NCBI GenBank assembly: GCA_039029135.1
Contig: JBCCGT010000001.1
Span: 124,001-188,000, forward strand
Length of the DNA stretch: 64,000 nt
Source: JALZVT01 sp039029135
GTDB lineage: Bacteria; Pseudomonadota; Gammaproteobacteria; Pseudomonadales; Azotimanducaceae
Direction: 5' to 3'
Shown here: in pieces, positions 52,816 to 61,396 of the stretch
How the letters are laid out: each line of letters starts with the position of its first letter
How positions within the stretch are numbered: position 1 is the first letter of the stretch
The notes under the pieces: generated by a model
The model's input: the letters and a program-made list of their open reading frames with translations, nothing else
Databases searched by the model: none
Told to the model about the DNA's origin: nothing
Position numbers and translations under genes: made by a program

Positions 52816-55203
52816 ATGCGACCCAAGCGTCCAGGCCTGCGCAACCCGCCGTTTTCTCGTTCACCCATCGCCAGCGTCATCAGGCGCAGTGCCCTGATCG
52901 GAGCCGGTACCGCGCTCATGGCCGCGTCCGCCGCCGCACAGGACGGCGTGATCGAAGAGGTGATCGTGACCGCGCAGAAGCGCGACCAGAACATCCAGGA
53001 TGTCCCGATCAGCATCGACGTGCTGGGCGAAACGGACCTGGAAAACCTGGGCATCACGGACCTCGAAGATTTCGTGCAGCTGTTTCCATCCGCCAACTAT
53101 GCCTCGTTGGGGCCAGGCACGGGCAACATCTATATCCGCGGCATCTCCTCGGGCGGCGAAAGCGCGCTGGGTTCAACTCCGAACGTGGCGATGTATCTGG
53201 ACGAACAGCCCATCACGGCGGTCGACTCCTACCTGAACCCGCACATCTACGACGTGGCGCGCATCGAGGCACTTGCGGGCCCGCAGGGCACCCTATTCGG
53301 CGCCAACAGTCAGTCCGGTTCGATTCGGATCATCACCAACAAACCTGATCCAAGCGAGTTTGCGGCCAGCTTCGACGCGGAGGCGAGCAGCATCCGCCAC
53401 GGCGACGTCGGCTATCTGCTGGAAGGCATGGTCAACGTACCGATCTCCGATCGCGCCGCGCTGCGTGTTGTCGGCTGGCTGAAAGAAGACGCCGGCTTTA
53501 TCGACAACGTGGCGTCCAGCTACACGTTCAACAACGGCAACGTGCGAGCGGGCCTGAGCGACCCGGCAGACATCGCCACGGCGGCCGACATCACTGTCAC
53601 CAACGACGAGATCGCCGAAGACGATTTCAACGAGGCCACCACCTGGGGCTTTCGAGCCCAGCTCGGCATCGACCTGAACGACAACTGGACCGCGACGGCC
53701 GGTGTGATGCGCCAGGAGCTCGACAGCCAGGGTGTCTGGGATCACGACCCAGATGAAGTCGGCGACCTCGAGGTCGCGCGCCGGCTGCCCGATGAGAACA
53801 ACGACGAGTGGACCCAGCTCTCACTCGTCGTCGAGGGCAGGCTGGGCAATCTCGACCTGACCTACTCAGCCGCCCATCTCGAGCGCGACGTGGAAGGTCG
53901 CGCCGACTACTCGTTGTACAGCGACTTTTACGTCTCTGGCGGATTCGTACAGCGCTTCTATTCCTGCTACGTCTCCTATTTCGGTCAGTGCGTGGACCCG
54001 CGCGAGCAGTTCACCAACGACGAAAAGTACAATCGCGACACCCACGAGCTGCGCCTGATGTCCGATCAGGAACGACGTTTTCGCTGGCTGCTCGGCGCGT
54101 TCTACGAGCACAGCGTTCACTTCTTCGACTGGGAGTGGCACGTGCTCGGCCTGGCGGGCGTGCCCGGGGCCGCCGTGGAAGAACCCGACATCTACTGGAC
54201 GACCGACCAGAAGCGGACGTTCGAAGAGTTCGCGTTCTTCGGCGAGGTGGCGTTTGATGTCACAGACCAGCTCACCGCTTCTGTCAGCGCGCGTTATTTC
54301 GACAACGACCTCGCGCTGCGCGGATTTTCCGGCACGGTGTTTTTCCCGGATCGATTCGGGCCAAGGGTCGAGGACTTCAACACCGATCTGCGCACGGACG
54401 ATAATGACGTCATCGTGAAGGCCAATCTGTCATACCACATCACAGAGGACATGATGGCGTACTTCACGTTCTCTCAGGGCTATCGACCGGGCGGACTGAA
54501 TCGCGTTTTCAACACCTTGATCGGCGGCGTCTATGAACCCGACTTCGTCGACAACTTCGAGATCGGCCTGAAGGGCAGCGCCAGCGGCGGCCGGGTGCGC
54601 TACAACCTCGCCGCGTTCAACATGAACTGGGATGACTTCCAGCTCTCTCGGTTCGACGTCTCGGTTTCGCCGCTGACGCTCACGGACAACGTCGGCACGG
54701 CTCGCAGCCGAGGCTTTGAGGGCGACGTCAGTTTCCTCGTAACCGACAACTGGGATGTGTCTCTCGCGCTGTCGGTGATCAACGCCGAGATCACGGAGGA
54801 CTACTGGATCAACGAGGCCAACATCGGAGATGGCAACCCCGACGCCGAGGACGGCCGGGAGCTGCCGCGCGTGCCAGAATTCAAGGGCAACATCCAGTCG
54901 CGGTACAACTTCACCGTCGGCGGCCGCGACGCCTTCGTTCAGGGCAGCTATGTCCACACCGGCAAGTCCTATAGCGACCTGTTCGACGGCAGCAACGACA
55001 TTCGGACTCGAAAGCTGCAGCGCGCCTACGACATCGTCAACCTGGCCGTCGGGCTGGAAGGCGAAAGCTGGGCCGCGGAGCTGTTCTTGCGGAACGTGTT
55101 CGACGAACGCGGCGAGGTGTTCAGGAACGGTGCGAGCTGGGACAGCCGCGTGACCACCAATCGTCCGCGGACGCTGGGCCTTCGCTTCCGGCAGAAGTTT
55201 TAG
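52816..55203 (+). CDS. TonB-dependent outer-membrane receptor
   Basis: A receptor of about 795 residues. The signal peptide is cut near ASAAAQDG, and the TonB-box-like stretch EEVIVTAQKRDQNIQDVPIS follows. The plug domain contains YIRGISSGG and VARIEALAGPQGTLFGANSQ, and a long beta-barrel ends in the usual terminal aromatic residue (LGLRFRQKF). It would import a large or scarce substrate using the proton motive force. ATG 52816 is used because GGGGAG precedes it and the signal peptide begins there; the frame is open from 52759. This branch (VPISIDVLGE) is often found in sphingomonad- and gammaproteobacterial-type catabolic loci. Confidence 0.94.
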   Translation: MRPKRPGLRNPPFSRSPIASVIRRSALIGAGTALMAASAAAQDGVIEEVIVTAQKRDQNIQDVPISIDVLGETDLENLGITDLEDFVQLFPSANYASLGPGTGNIYIRGISSGGESALGSTPNVAMYLDEQPITAVDSYLNPHIYDVARIEALAGPQGTLFGANSQSGSIRIITNKPDPSEFAASFDAEASSIRHGDVGYLLEGMVNVPISDRAALRVVGWLKEDAGFIDNVASSYTFNNGNVRAGLSDPADIATAADITVTNDEIAEDDFNEATTWGFRAQLGIDLNDNWTATAGVMRQELDSQGVWDHDPDEVGDLEVARRLPDENNDEWTQLSLVVEGRLGNLDLTYSAAHLERDVEGRADYSLYSDFYVSGGFVQRFYSCYVSYFGQCVDPREQFTNDEKYNRDTHELRLMSDQERRFRWLLGAFYEHSVHFFDWEWHVLGLAGVPGAAVEEPDIYWTTDQKRTFEEFAFFGEVAFDVTDQLTASVSARYFDNDLALRGFSGTVFFPDRFGPRVEDFNTDLRTDDNDVIVKANLSYHITEDMMAYFTFSQGYRPGGLNRVFNTLIGGVYEPDFVDNFEIGLKGSASGGRVRYNLAAFNMNWDDFQLSRFDVSVSPLTLTDNVGTARSRGFEGDVSFLVTDNWDVSLALSVINAEITEDYWINEANIGDGNPDAEDGRELPRVPEFKGNIQSRYNFTVGGRDAFVQGSYVHTGKSYSDLFDGSNDIRTRKLQRAYDIVNLAVGLEGESWAAELFLRNVFDERGEVFRNGASWDSRVTTNRPRTLGLRFRQKF

Positions 55204-55290
55204 ACGCACCCTCGGCACAAAAGAGCCACAAAAAGAGCCACGAAAAGAGCCGGATATCCGCGCCGCAGCGGCGCATCTGGGACAACCGGC
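55204..55290. terminator. Convergent intergenic region with tandem repeats and palindromes
   Basis: Between the TonB receptor (+) and serine hydrolase (-) stops. ACAAAAGAGCC, ACAAAAAGAGCC and ACGAAAAGAGCC follow each other at 55217-55251. CGGATATCCG (55251-55260) and GCGCCGC-A-GCGGCGC (55260-55274) are palindromes. The GC-rich palindrome beside A-runs on one side could end - strand transcripts with a T-run, so a terminator role is plausible. Confidence 0.45.
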
Positions 55291-56601
55291 TCAGCGCTGT
55301 TGCAGAAACAGCGCCCTGATTAGCCGAAAGACGATCGGCGTCAGCTTGGTCTCGCTGCCCTCTGCGTCCTTGAAATAGCCGGCGAACACCACGACCAGGT
55401 CCGCGTCGGGATTGACAATCAATCCCTGACCGGCCCAGCCGCCCTTGTAGAGCGTTCCATCGGTGAACACGGCATCCCACTGGTAGACGTTGTGTTGGAT
55501 TCCGCTGGTTGCAGCATCCGGCAGCCCCGCGTTTGCACGCAGCCCGGGATCGCCGCCCCGCAGCAGGAGTTCGCGGTGCGCCGATGTGACGATGGGTGCC
55601 AGACTGACCTGCCGCCAGTGGTCCGTGTACAGCAGCCCGAAGCGCGCGAGATCGGTGAGTCGCGCGTAGAAACCGCCCGGCGTGATCGGTACGCCGTTGA
55701 ACGGCGCCATATAGGCCGCATCAGCTCGAGCGCCAATGTGGGTCCAGATGCGAGCGCTAAACGCGTCCGCGAACGGCATGCCGGTTACGCGCTCGACCAG
55801 CCAGCTTAAGACGAAGGTGTTGAGGCCGGAATAGGAGAACACCGTGCCGGGGGGCGCAACCCGAGCGATCTTCGCAGTCCGAACGAATTCGTAGGGGTCC
55901 GACGGCGCGTCGGCCGTGCGATAGCCGTCGCCAATCGCCATTGAGAAGCGGTAATAGCAGCTCGACCAGTCCTCGTAGTCATCCGCACAGTCCAGTCCGT
56001 TCGCCATGTCGAGCAGCGCGCGGATCGGCGTACCAGCCAAGCTCGACTGCTTGAGCTCAGGCAAATACCGCTCGATCGGCGCGGACACGTCTATGCGGCC
56101 CTCCTCTTCTAAAAGCCGCACCAACAGCCCAACGAATACCTTGGCGACCGACCAGTAGATCGGTTTTTCGTGCCGCTGCATGCGCGGATAGCGTTCGTAC
56201 ACGACTCGACCCTCGTGCAGGATCACGAGCCCGAGCGCCGTGGAGTCATCGCTAGCGAGAAATCTATCCAGCGTGGGATTCGCTTTCGCTTCGATCACTC
56301 TGAACGAACCGATGCGAGGGTCCTCCGCGCGCGCCAGCTCCCGTACCGGGCCATCTCGATAGACCGGCACCGACGGAAACAGCTGCTGCAGGTTGCGGTT
56401 GTTCCAACTCATGTCGGGGCCGTTGACGGTCCACCAGATGTCCGTCGCCGGCAGCCGGCGATGCTGCGCAAGGGCGCGCTCGACGCTGTGACCGGGAACG
56501 AAATTCGGTGCGGGCGCGGCACTACTCACTGGGGCGTCCGGAGACGCCGCACAGCCCGACAACAGCAGCAGCGCCGACAGAGCAACGAGAAACTTATTCA
56601 A
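55291..56601 (-). CDS. Serine hydrolase lipoprotein (class C beta-lactamase family)
   Basis: A 436-residue lipoprotein with lipobox LLLSGCAAS (Cys near residue 17). The catalytic Ser-x-x-Lys is in YWSVAKVFVG, the Tyr motif in FSYSGLNTFVLSWL, and the late GG motif in YKGGWAGQGL. It is a class C beta-lactamase/esterase-type protein, probably acting on esters or peptides in the periplasm. The TTG start at 56601 has GGAGG 7 bases upstream; the frame is open to 56703. It is convergent with the TonB receptor. Confidence 0.9.
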   Translation of the reverse strand: MNKFLVALSALLLLSGCAASPDAPVSSAAPAPNFVPGHSVERALAQHRRLPATDIWWTVNGPDMSWNNRNLQQLFPSVPVYRDGPVRELARAEDPRIGSFRVIEAKANPTLDRFLASDDSTALGLVILHEGRVVYERYPRMQRHEKPIYWSVAKVFVGLLVRLLEEEGRIDVSAPIERYLPELKQSSLAGTPIRALLDMANGLDCADDYEDWSSCYYRFSMAIGDGYRTADAPSDPYEFVRTAKIARVAPPGTVFSYSGLNTFVLSWLVERVTGMPFADAFSARIWTHIGARADAAYMAPFNGVPITPGGFYARLTDLARFGLLYTDHWRQVSLAPIVTSAHRELLLRGGDPGLRANAGLPDAATSGIQHNVYQWDAVFTDGTLYKGGWAGQGLIVNPDADLVVVFAGYFKDAEGSETKLTPIVFRLIRALFLQQR

Positions 56602-56960
56602 ACTCGATCCTCCGTCGCGTTTGTGCGCGCCATAGCGCTGTCGCACGCGACCGAGGCCAGACGGCCGCGAGGGCAACGGCGGGGTGGCGTTTTGAATCTG
56701 CAAATGAGCTCATGAATGAGTGTTTCGCAAAAGCTAGACAGTCTCGTATTGGCACCGTCGATCTCATACCATTATACCCTGCCGATTGTGCAAGACCGGC
56801 AACGTCGCCCTGGACTCGAGGCGGCGAAAGGCAAGCGTAGATGAAGCGCCCGCATACGATAAGGTCTAACGCACCAGACGCACCAGACGAAAGACGCATA
56901 ACAACAAGAGCGCCCCACGGCGCCCGAGATTCCAGACAGATCCGCCACAGGGAGATCCTC
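56602..56960. promoter_or_regulatory. Divergent region with possible promoter
   Basis: 359 bases between the serine hydrolase (-) and monooxygenase (+). TTGGCA (56749-56754) and TATACC (56773-56778) with an 18-base gap could be a + strand promoter. ATGAGCTCAT (56704-56713) is a perfect 10-bp palindrome, a possible operator. A 9-bp direct repeat, ACGCACCAG twice, lies near 56872-56889. The open frame here has no protein character. Confidence 0.35.
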
Positions 56961-58847
56961 ATGTCCCAGAACACCGCCGAAAGCTACGACTTCGATCCGG
57001 ACTTGTTGCGCGAAAAGTACCGTATCGAGCGCGACAAGCGCGTTCGCGCCGACGGCAACGACCAGTACGTCGAGGTCCGCGGTGACTTCTCACGCTATGT
57101 CGATGATCCCTACGTGGAGCCCGGTTTCGAAAGAGAACCCATCGAAGAAGAGGTCGAGGTCGTCATCGTCGGGGGCGGCTTCGGCGGCATGCTGGCCGCC
57201 GCGCGGCTAAAGGAAGTGGGCATCACCGACATCAGGATCATCGAAAAGGGCGGTAACTTCGGCGGCACCTGGTATTGGAACCGCTACCCCGGCGCATCGT
57301 GCGACATAGAGGCCTACGTGTATCTGCCCATGCTCGAAGAGACGGGCTTTGTACCCAAGCAGAAATACACGGACGCACCGGAGACGCTCGAATACTGCCG
57401 AGTGCTGGCCGAGAAGTTCGGACTCTACGAGACTGCGCTGATGCAGACCGAAGTCGTCTCCACAGATTGGGACGAAGACGCTCACCGCTGGGCGGTCGCA
57501 ACCAACAGACAGGACGTGCTGAAGGCGCGATTCGTCGTGCACTCGAACGGACCGCTAAACCGCCCAAAGCTGCCCGGCATCAAGGGCATCGATCGCTTTC
57601 GCGGCCACACCTTTCACACCAGCCGCTGGGATTATGGGTACACCGGCGGAGACGCCAACGGCAATCTTGAGAAGCTGAACGACAAGCGCGTCGCGATCAT
57701 CGGCACCGGAGCCACAGCGGTACAGTGCGTGCCGCACCTGGGCGCTGGGGCGAAATCGCTGCACGTGTTCCAGAGAACACCGTCGTCGATCAGCGTACGC
57801 AACAACCAACCGACCGACCCGGGCTGGCTCAGTACCCAGCAGCCGGGCTGGCAGCACGAGCGCCGCACCAACTTCGAGTCGCTGATGACGGGTGCCCCAG
57901 TAAAAGAAGATCTGGTCAGCGACGGCTGGACCGAGGCCTTTCGACGGCTGTTCGGACAGCTGCAAGGCCAGCGGCCCTCCGCGCTGCGATTGGTGGGTTG
58001 GGCCGTGCAGGGCGCGTTCTCAAGCGAGTTGTACCGGCTTGGCATCAAGCAATATCTGACGAACAAAGCCATGCGGCACATGGACATCGAGCGCAAGGTG
58101 GAACTGGCGGACTTCGCCAATATGGAGCGAGTGCGCTCGCGCGCCGACGAAACGGTGCACGACGAAAAGACGGCGGAATCGCTGAAGCCCTACTACCGTC
58201 AGTTCTGCAAGCGACCCTGCTTCCACGACGAGTACCTAAAAACCTACAACCTGCCCAACGTCCATCTGGTCGATACTGATGGCAAAGGGGTCGATGAGAT
58301 CACAGCCAAAGGCGTTGTCTTCGATGGCACAGAGTACGAGGTCGACTGCATCATTTTTGCAACGGGCTTCGAGGTCGGCACCGACTACTCACGCCGCGCC
58401 GGCTACAGCATCAACGGCATTGACGGGCTAACGGTCTCACAGAAGTGGTCCGCAGGGCTTGCCACTTTTCACGGCATGCACGCGCGCGGATTTCCGAACT
58501 GCTTCTTCTTCGGTCCCGCACAGGCCGGATTCACTGCGACCTATACGTTTTCGCTAGATGAGAACGCCATCCACCTCGCCCATATTCTGGGTGAGGTTAA
58601 GCGACGCGGTGCCACGCGGTTGGAGGCGAGCCAGCAAGCCGAGGACGAATGGGTTCAGACCATCATCAACAAGGCCAGGCTGACAGAGGATTTCCAGCGC
58701 GCCTGCACGCCCGGGTACTACAACAACGAAGGGCACGTGAACGCCATGCCCCAGAACAACTTCTACGGCGGTGGTCCGATCGAGTTTTTCAATCTGATGA
58801 AGAAGTGGCGCTCGAATAACCGTCTATCGGGTCTGGAACTGGCTTAG
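56961..58847 (+). CDS. Flavin monooxygenase, Baeyer-Villiger type
   Basis: A 628-residue NADPH/FAD monooxygenase. The FAD-binding Rossmann motif is VVIVGGGFGGMLAAARLKEV (about residues 63-82), the Baeyer-Villiger fingerprint is FRGHTFHTSRWDY (about 213-225), and the NADPH motif is VAIIGTGATAVQ (about 244-255). Length and N-terminal extension fit the cyclohexanone/phenylacetone-type group. It would insert oxygen beside a ketone carbonyl. The ribosome site AGGGAG precedes ATG 56961; the frame is open to 56841. It lies downstream of a possible promoter in the 56602-56960 gap. Confidence 0.92.
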   Translation: MSQNTAESYDFDPDLLREKYRIERDKRVRADGNDQYVEVRGDFSRYVDDPYVEPGFEREPIEEEVEVVIVGGGFGGMLAAARLKEVGITDIRIIEKGGNFGGTWYWNRYPGASCDIEAYVYLPMLEETGFVPKQKYTDAPETLEYCRVLAEKFGLYETALMQTEVVSTDWDEDAHRWAVATNRQDVLKARFVVHSNGPLNRPKLPGIKGIDRFRGHTFHTSRWDYGYTGGDANGNLEKLNDKRVAIIGTGATAVQCVPHLGAGAKSLHVFQRTPSSISVRNNQPTDPGWLSTQQPGWQHERRTNFESLMTGAPVKEDLVSDGWTEAFRRLFGQLQGQRPSALRLVGWAVQGAFSSELYRLGIKQYLTNKAMRHMDIERKVELADFANMERVRSRADETVHDEKTAESLKPYYRQFCKRPCFHDEYLKTYNLPNVHLVDTDGKGVDEITAKGVVFDGTEYEVDCIIFATGFEVGTDYSRRAGYSINGIDGLTVSQKWSAGLATFHGMHARGFPNCFFFGPAQAGFTATYTFSLDENAIHLAHILGEVKRRGATRLEASQQAEDEWVQTIINKARLTEDFQRACTPGYYNNEGHVNAMPQNNFYGGGPIEFFNLMKKWRSNNRLSGLELA

Positions 58848-58909
58848 TCAGGTGCGTCCAAAAAAGGATAGCGCCGCTCGCAGAACGGTGTGACGGCTGC
58901 CGAGAGAAA

Positions 58910-59602
58910 CTAGCCGCGAGCGTCGTGGCTGGTGACAAACTCCGCCAGATGTTCGCCAAGCTCGTCGAAGACATCGCTAGGATGCAGCCGGGTGCGCTGC
59001 AGCGTCTTGTAGCCGTGGTCGGCCGTGTCCAGCCAGCGCAGTCTGGCCCGGTCGCCGAGTTCGCCGACAACCTCGGCGAGCAGCAGCGGATCAGCCAACG
59101 CATCCCGCGTACCCGTCATGAACAGCATCGGCTTGTTGATGAACGGCAGGTGCTTGGCCCGCAGTCGATCCGGCTTCTTGGCCGGATGCAGGGGGAACGA
59201 ACAGAACACCAGCCCCTCGATCGGCAGCTCATAGTCGAGCTCGCAGTGGGAGGCCATACGGCCCCCAAACGAGTGCCCGCCCGCCCACAGGCGCAGGTTC
59301 GGATAGGTTCGGTGGGCCCAATCGACGGCCGACGCGATCGCAGCGGTCGACACCTCTCGAGAGTCGACGCGGCGCTTGCCCTGCTGCATGAAGGGGAAGT
59401 TGAAGCGCAGGCTCGCGAAGCCGTGCGCCGCCAGCCCCCGGCTGATGCCGAGCATGTTGGCGTGGTCGTAGCCCGCGCCGGCGCCATGGGCGAGCACGAC
59501 CATCTCCGTCGCACCGCCCGGGAGCTGGACCTGGGCATCCAGCTTCAGCCCTGCGCAGCTCTCGTAGCCGACGACCTCGACTGCTTCGGTCAGCAGAGCC
59601 AC
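58910..59602 (-). CDS. Alpha/beta hydrolase, KANL3/TEX30-like
   Basis: A 230-residue hydrolase. VVLAHGAGAGYDHANM near 35-50 and GGHSFGGRMAS near 108-118 (nucleophile Ser) are typical of the KANL3/TEX30-type group. A late Asp (GTRDALADP) and His (ADHGYKTL) complete a triad. The start is GTG. It lies 8 bases after the ClpP paralogue on the same strand, so it is probably its operon partner. Confidence 0.87.
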   Translation of the reverse strand: MALLTEAVEVVGYESCAGLKLDAQVQLPGGATEMVVLAHGAGAGYDHANMLGISRGLAAHGFASLRFNFPFMQQGKRRVDSREVSTAAIASAVDWAHRTYPNLRLWAGGHSFGGRMASHCELDYELPIEGLVFCSFPLHPAKKPDRLRAKHLPFINKPMLFMTGTRDALADPLLLAEVVGELGDRARLRWLDTADHGYKTLQRTRLHPSDVFDELGEHLAEFVTSHDARG

Positions 59603-59610
59603 GCGCTCAG

Positions 59611-60231
59611 TTACCCGGGTAGGTCGGCCACGCTGTCGATGATCTGCCCGACCAGACCGTATTCACGGGACTCCTCAGCGCTCATCCAGTAGTCGCGTTC
59701 GGTGTCCTCGTTGACCCGCTCCAGAGTCTGCCCGGTCTGCTCGGCGATGATCTGGTTGATGCGCTCGCGCGTCTTGAGGATCTCTCGCGCGTGGATCTCG
59801 ATGTCGCTGGCGTCGCCGCCGAAGCCGCCGGCCGGCTGATGGATAAGGAAGCGGGTATTCGGTAGGCAGTAGCGCTGCTCCCGATCGACCGACAGATAGA
59901 TGTGAGTCGCAATGCTACCGACCCAGCCGGTGCCGACGATGCGCACCGGCGCCTTGATGAAGCGGATCATGTCGAAGATGGTATCGCCGGACTCGACGTG
60001 ACCGCCCGGCGAGCCGATGAACAGCGTGATCGGATCATCGGACTCGAAGGACAGCGCCAGCAGCCGCTCGGCCACGCGCTGGGCGACGTCCTTGTTGATC
60101 TCGCCAAAGATCGTTAGCGTGCGGTTCTTGAGCATCGTCTGCTCAAGCATGTTGAACTGCTTGACCGGATCGGCGGCCTCGGCCGCATCCGCCGTCTGGG
60201 CACGATCGTGCAGGGTGTTTCGGTGAGTCAT
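59611..60231 (-). CDS. ClpP-type protease (paralogue)
   Basis: A 206-residue ClpP-family serine protease. Ser106 (GWVGSIATH), His131 (FLIHQPAGG) and Asp180 (DTERDYWMS) form a complete triad. The canonical GQAxSMGA around the Ser is changed to GWVGSIAT, and an N-terminal extension of about 25 residues precedes the core, so it is a divergent paralogue rather than the housekeeping clpP. No clpX or lon is adjacent; a hydrolase follows instead. It may form mixed or separate barrels. Confidence 0.87.
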   Translation of the reverse strand: MTHRNTLHDRAQTADAAEAADPVKQFNMLEQTMLKNRTLTIFGEINKDVAQRVAERLLALSFESDDPITLFIGSPGGHVESGDTIFDMIRFIKAPVRIVGTGWVGSIATHIYLSVDREQRYCLPNTRFLIHQPAGGFGGDASDIEIHAREILKTRERINQIIAEQTGQTLERVNEDTERDYWMSAEESREYGLVGQIIDSVADLPG

Positions 60232-60411
60232 GGACGTCCCGTCGGCTCTAACAAACAGCTATGTTAGCAGTCCTACACAGGCCGTCGAATCCCCATTAAG
60301 CTGAACGGTCATCGTGATCGGACGTTCGGCACAGTCGCAGGCGGAACCCCGTCTCAGTCAGCCACGCCCAAAACCCGGACAGAACCCGGATCGTCAGGAG
60401 GGAGGACATCC

Positions 60412-61332
60412 ATGCCACTTGCACCCGAATTCGCCGCCATGCTGGCCGCCGCCGCCGAGGCCGGCGGGCCGGCTCTCGAGGACCTCTCGCCCGCCGAGGG
60501 TCGCGAGATGTACCGCGCGATGCGGCCCGCCGCGCCGGAGATCAAGGTCGGCGAGGTACGCGAAGACCAGCTGTCCGGGCCGCATGGGACCATTCCCGTG
60601 CGTATCTACACCCCCGCCGGCACGGGCCCCTTTCCCGTGCTTATGAACTTCCACGGCGGCGGCTGGGTGATCGGCGATCTGGAGACCGCGGACGGGGTGT
60701 CCCGCCTGCTGTGCAACGCAGTCGGCTGCGTCGTGGTGTCGGTGGACTATCGACTGGCGCCAGAGTCCCCCTACCCCGCCGCCGTCGACGACTGCGTGGC
60801 GGCGACTTGCTGGGCGGCCGACAACGCCGCGGCCCTGGGCAGCAACGGCAAGCTCGCGGTGACCGGCGAGAGCGCCGGGGGTAATCTGGCTGCGGTGGTC
60901 GCCCAGCGCGCCGCCGCGGACGGTGGACCCGAGCTGTGTTTCCAACTGCTGAGCTATCCGGTCGTCGACCACGATCTCAGCCGCCAGTCCTACGCCGACA
61001 ACGGCGAGGGCTACCTGCTGGCGACATCGACGATGCGCTGGTTCTGGGATCAGTACTGCCCAGCCGAGCAGCGTGACGAGGCCACCGCTTCACCGCTTAA
61101 AGCCGCTACCCTCGCCGGTCTGCCGCCCGCACTGGTGCTGACCGCGGAGTTCGATCCCCTGCGCGACGAGGGCAAGGCCTATGCCGACGCGCTGCAGGCG
61201 GCCGGCGTGCCGACCCGCTATCGGTGTATGCCTGGACTCATCCACGACTTCCTGGCGACCAGCGCGGTGCTCGAGTGTTCGAAGCCCGGCTTCGAGGAGG
61301 CCGTGGAGGCGCTCCGAGGGGCGTTCGCCTAA
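60412..61332 (+). CDS. Alpha/beta hydrolase, hormone-sensitive-lipase type esterase
   Basis: A 306-residue esterase. The HSL oxyanion motif NFHGGGWVIGD lies near 78-88, the nucleophile elbow GESAGGNLAAV near 156-166, and late acid and base residues in DPLRDEG and LIHDFLA. It cleaves short-chain esters. It is divergent from the ClpP paralogue across 180 bases, which contain CTAACA/TGTTAG as an inverted repeat (60248-60267). A GGAGGGAGG-like site lies just upstream. Confidence 0.92.
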   Translation: MPLAPEFAAMLAAAAEAGGPALEDLSPAEGREMYRAMRPAAPEIKVGEVREDQLSGPHGTIPVRIYTPAGTGPFPVLMNFHGGGWVIGDLETADGVSRLLCNAVGCVVVSVDYRLAPESPYPAAVDDCVAATCWAADNAAALGSNGKLAVTGESAGGNLAAVVAQRAAADGGPELCFQLLSYPVVDHDLSRQSYADNGEGYLLATSTMRWFWDQYCPAEQRDEATASPLKAATLAGLPPALVLTAEFDPLRDEGKAYADALQAAGVPTRYRCMPGLIHDFLATSAVLECSKPGFEEAVEALRGAFA

Positions 61333-61396
61333 GCGTCTCGGAGCGGGAGCGACTCCATGGCGGCGCGCCGGCTCGGGTCCGGCGCGCGCCGCCCGG

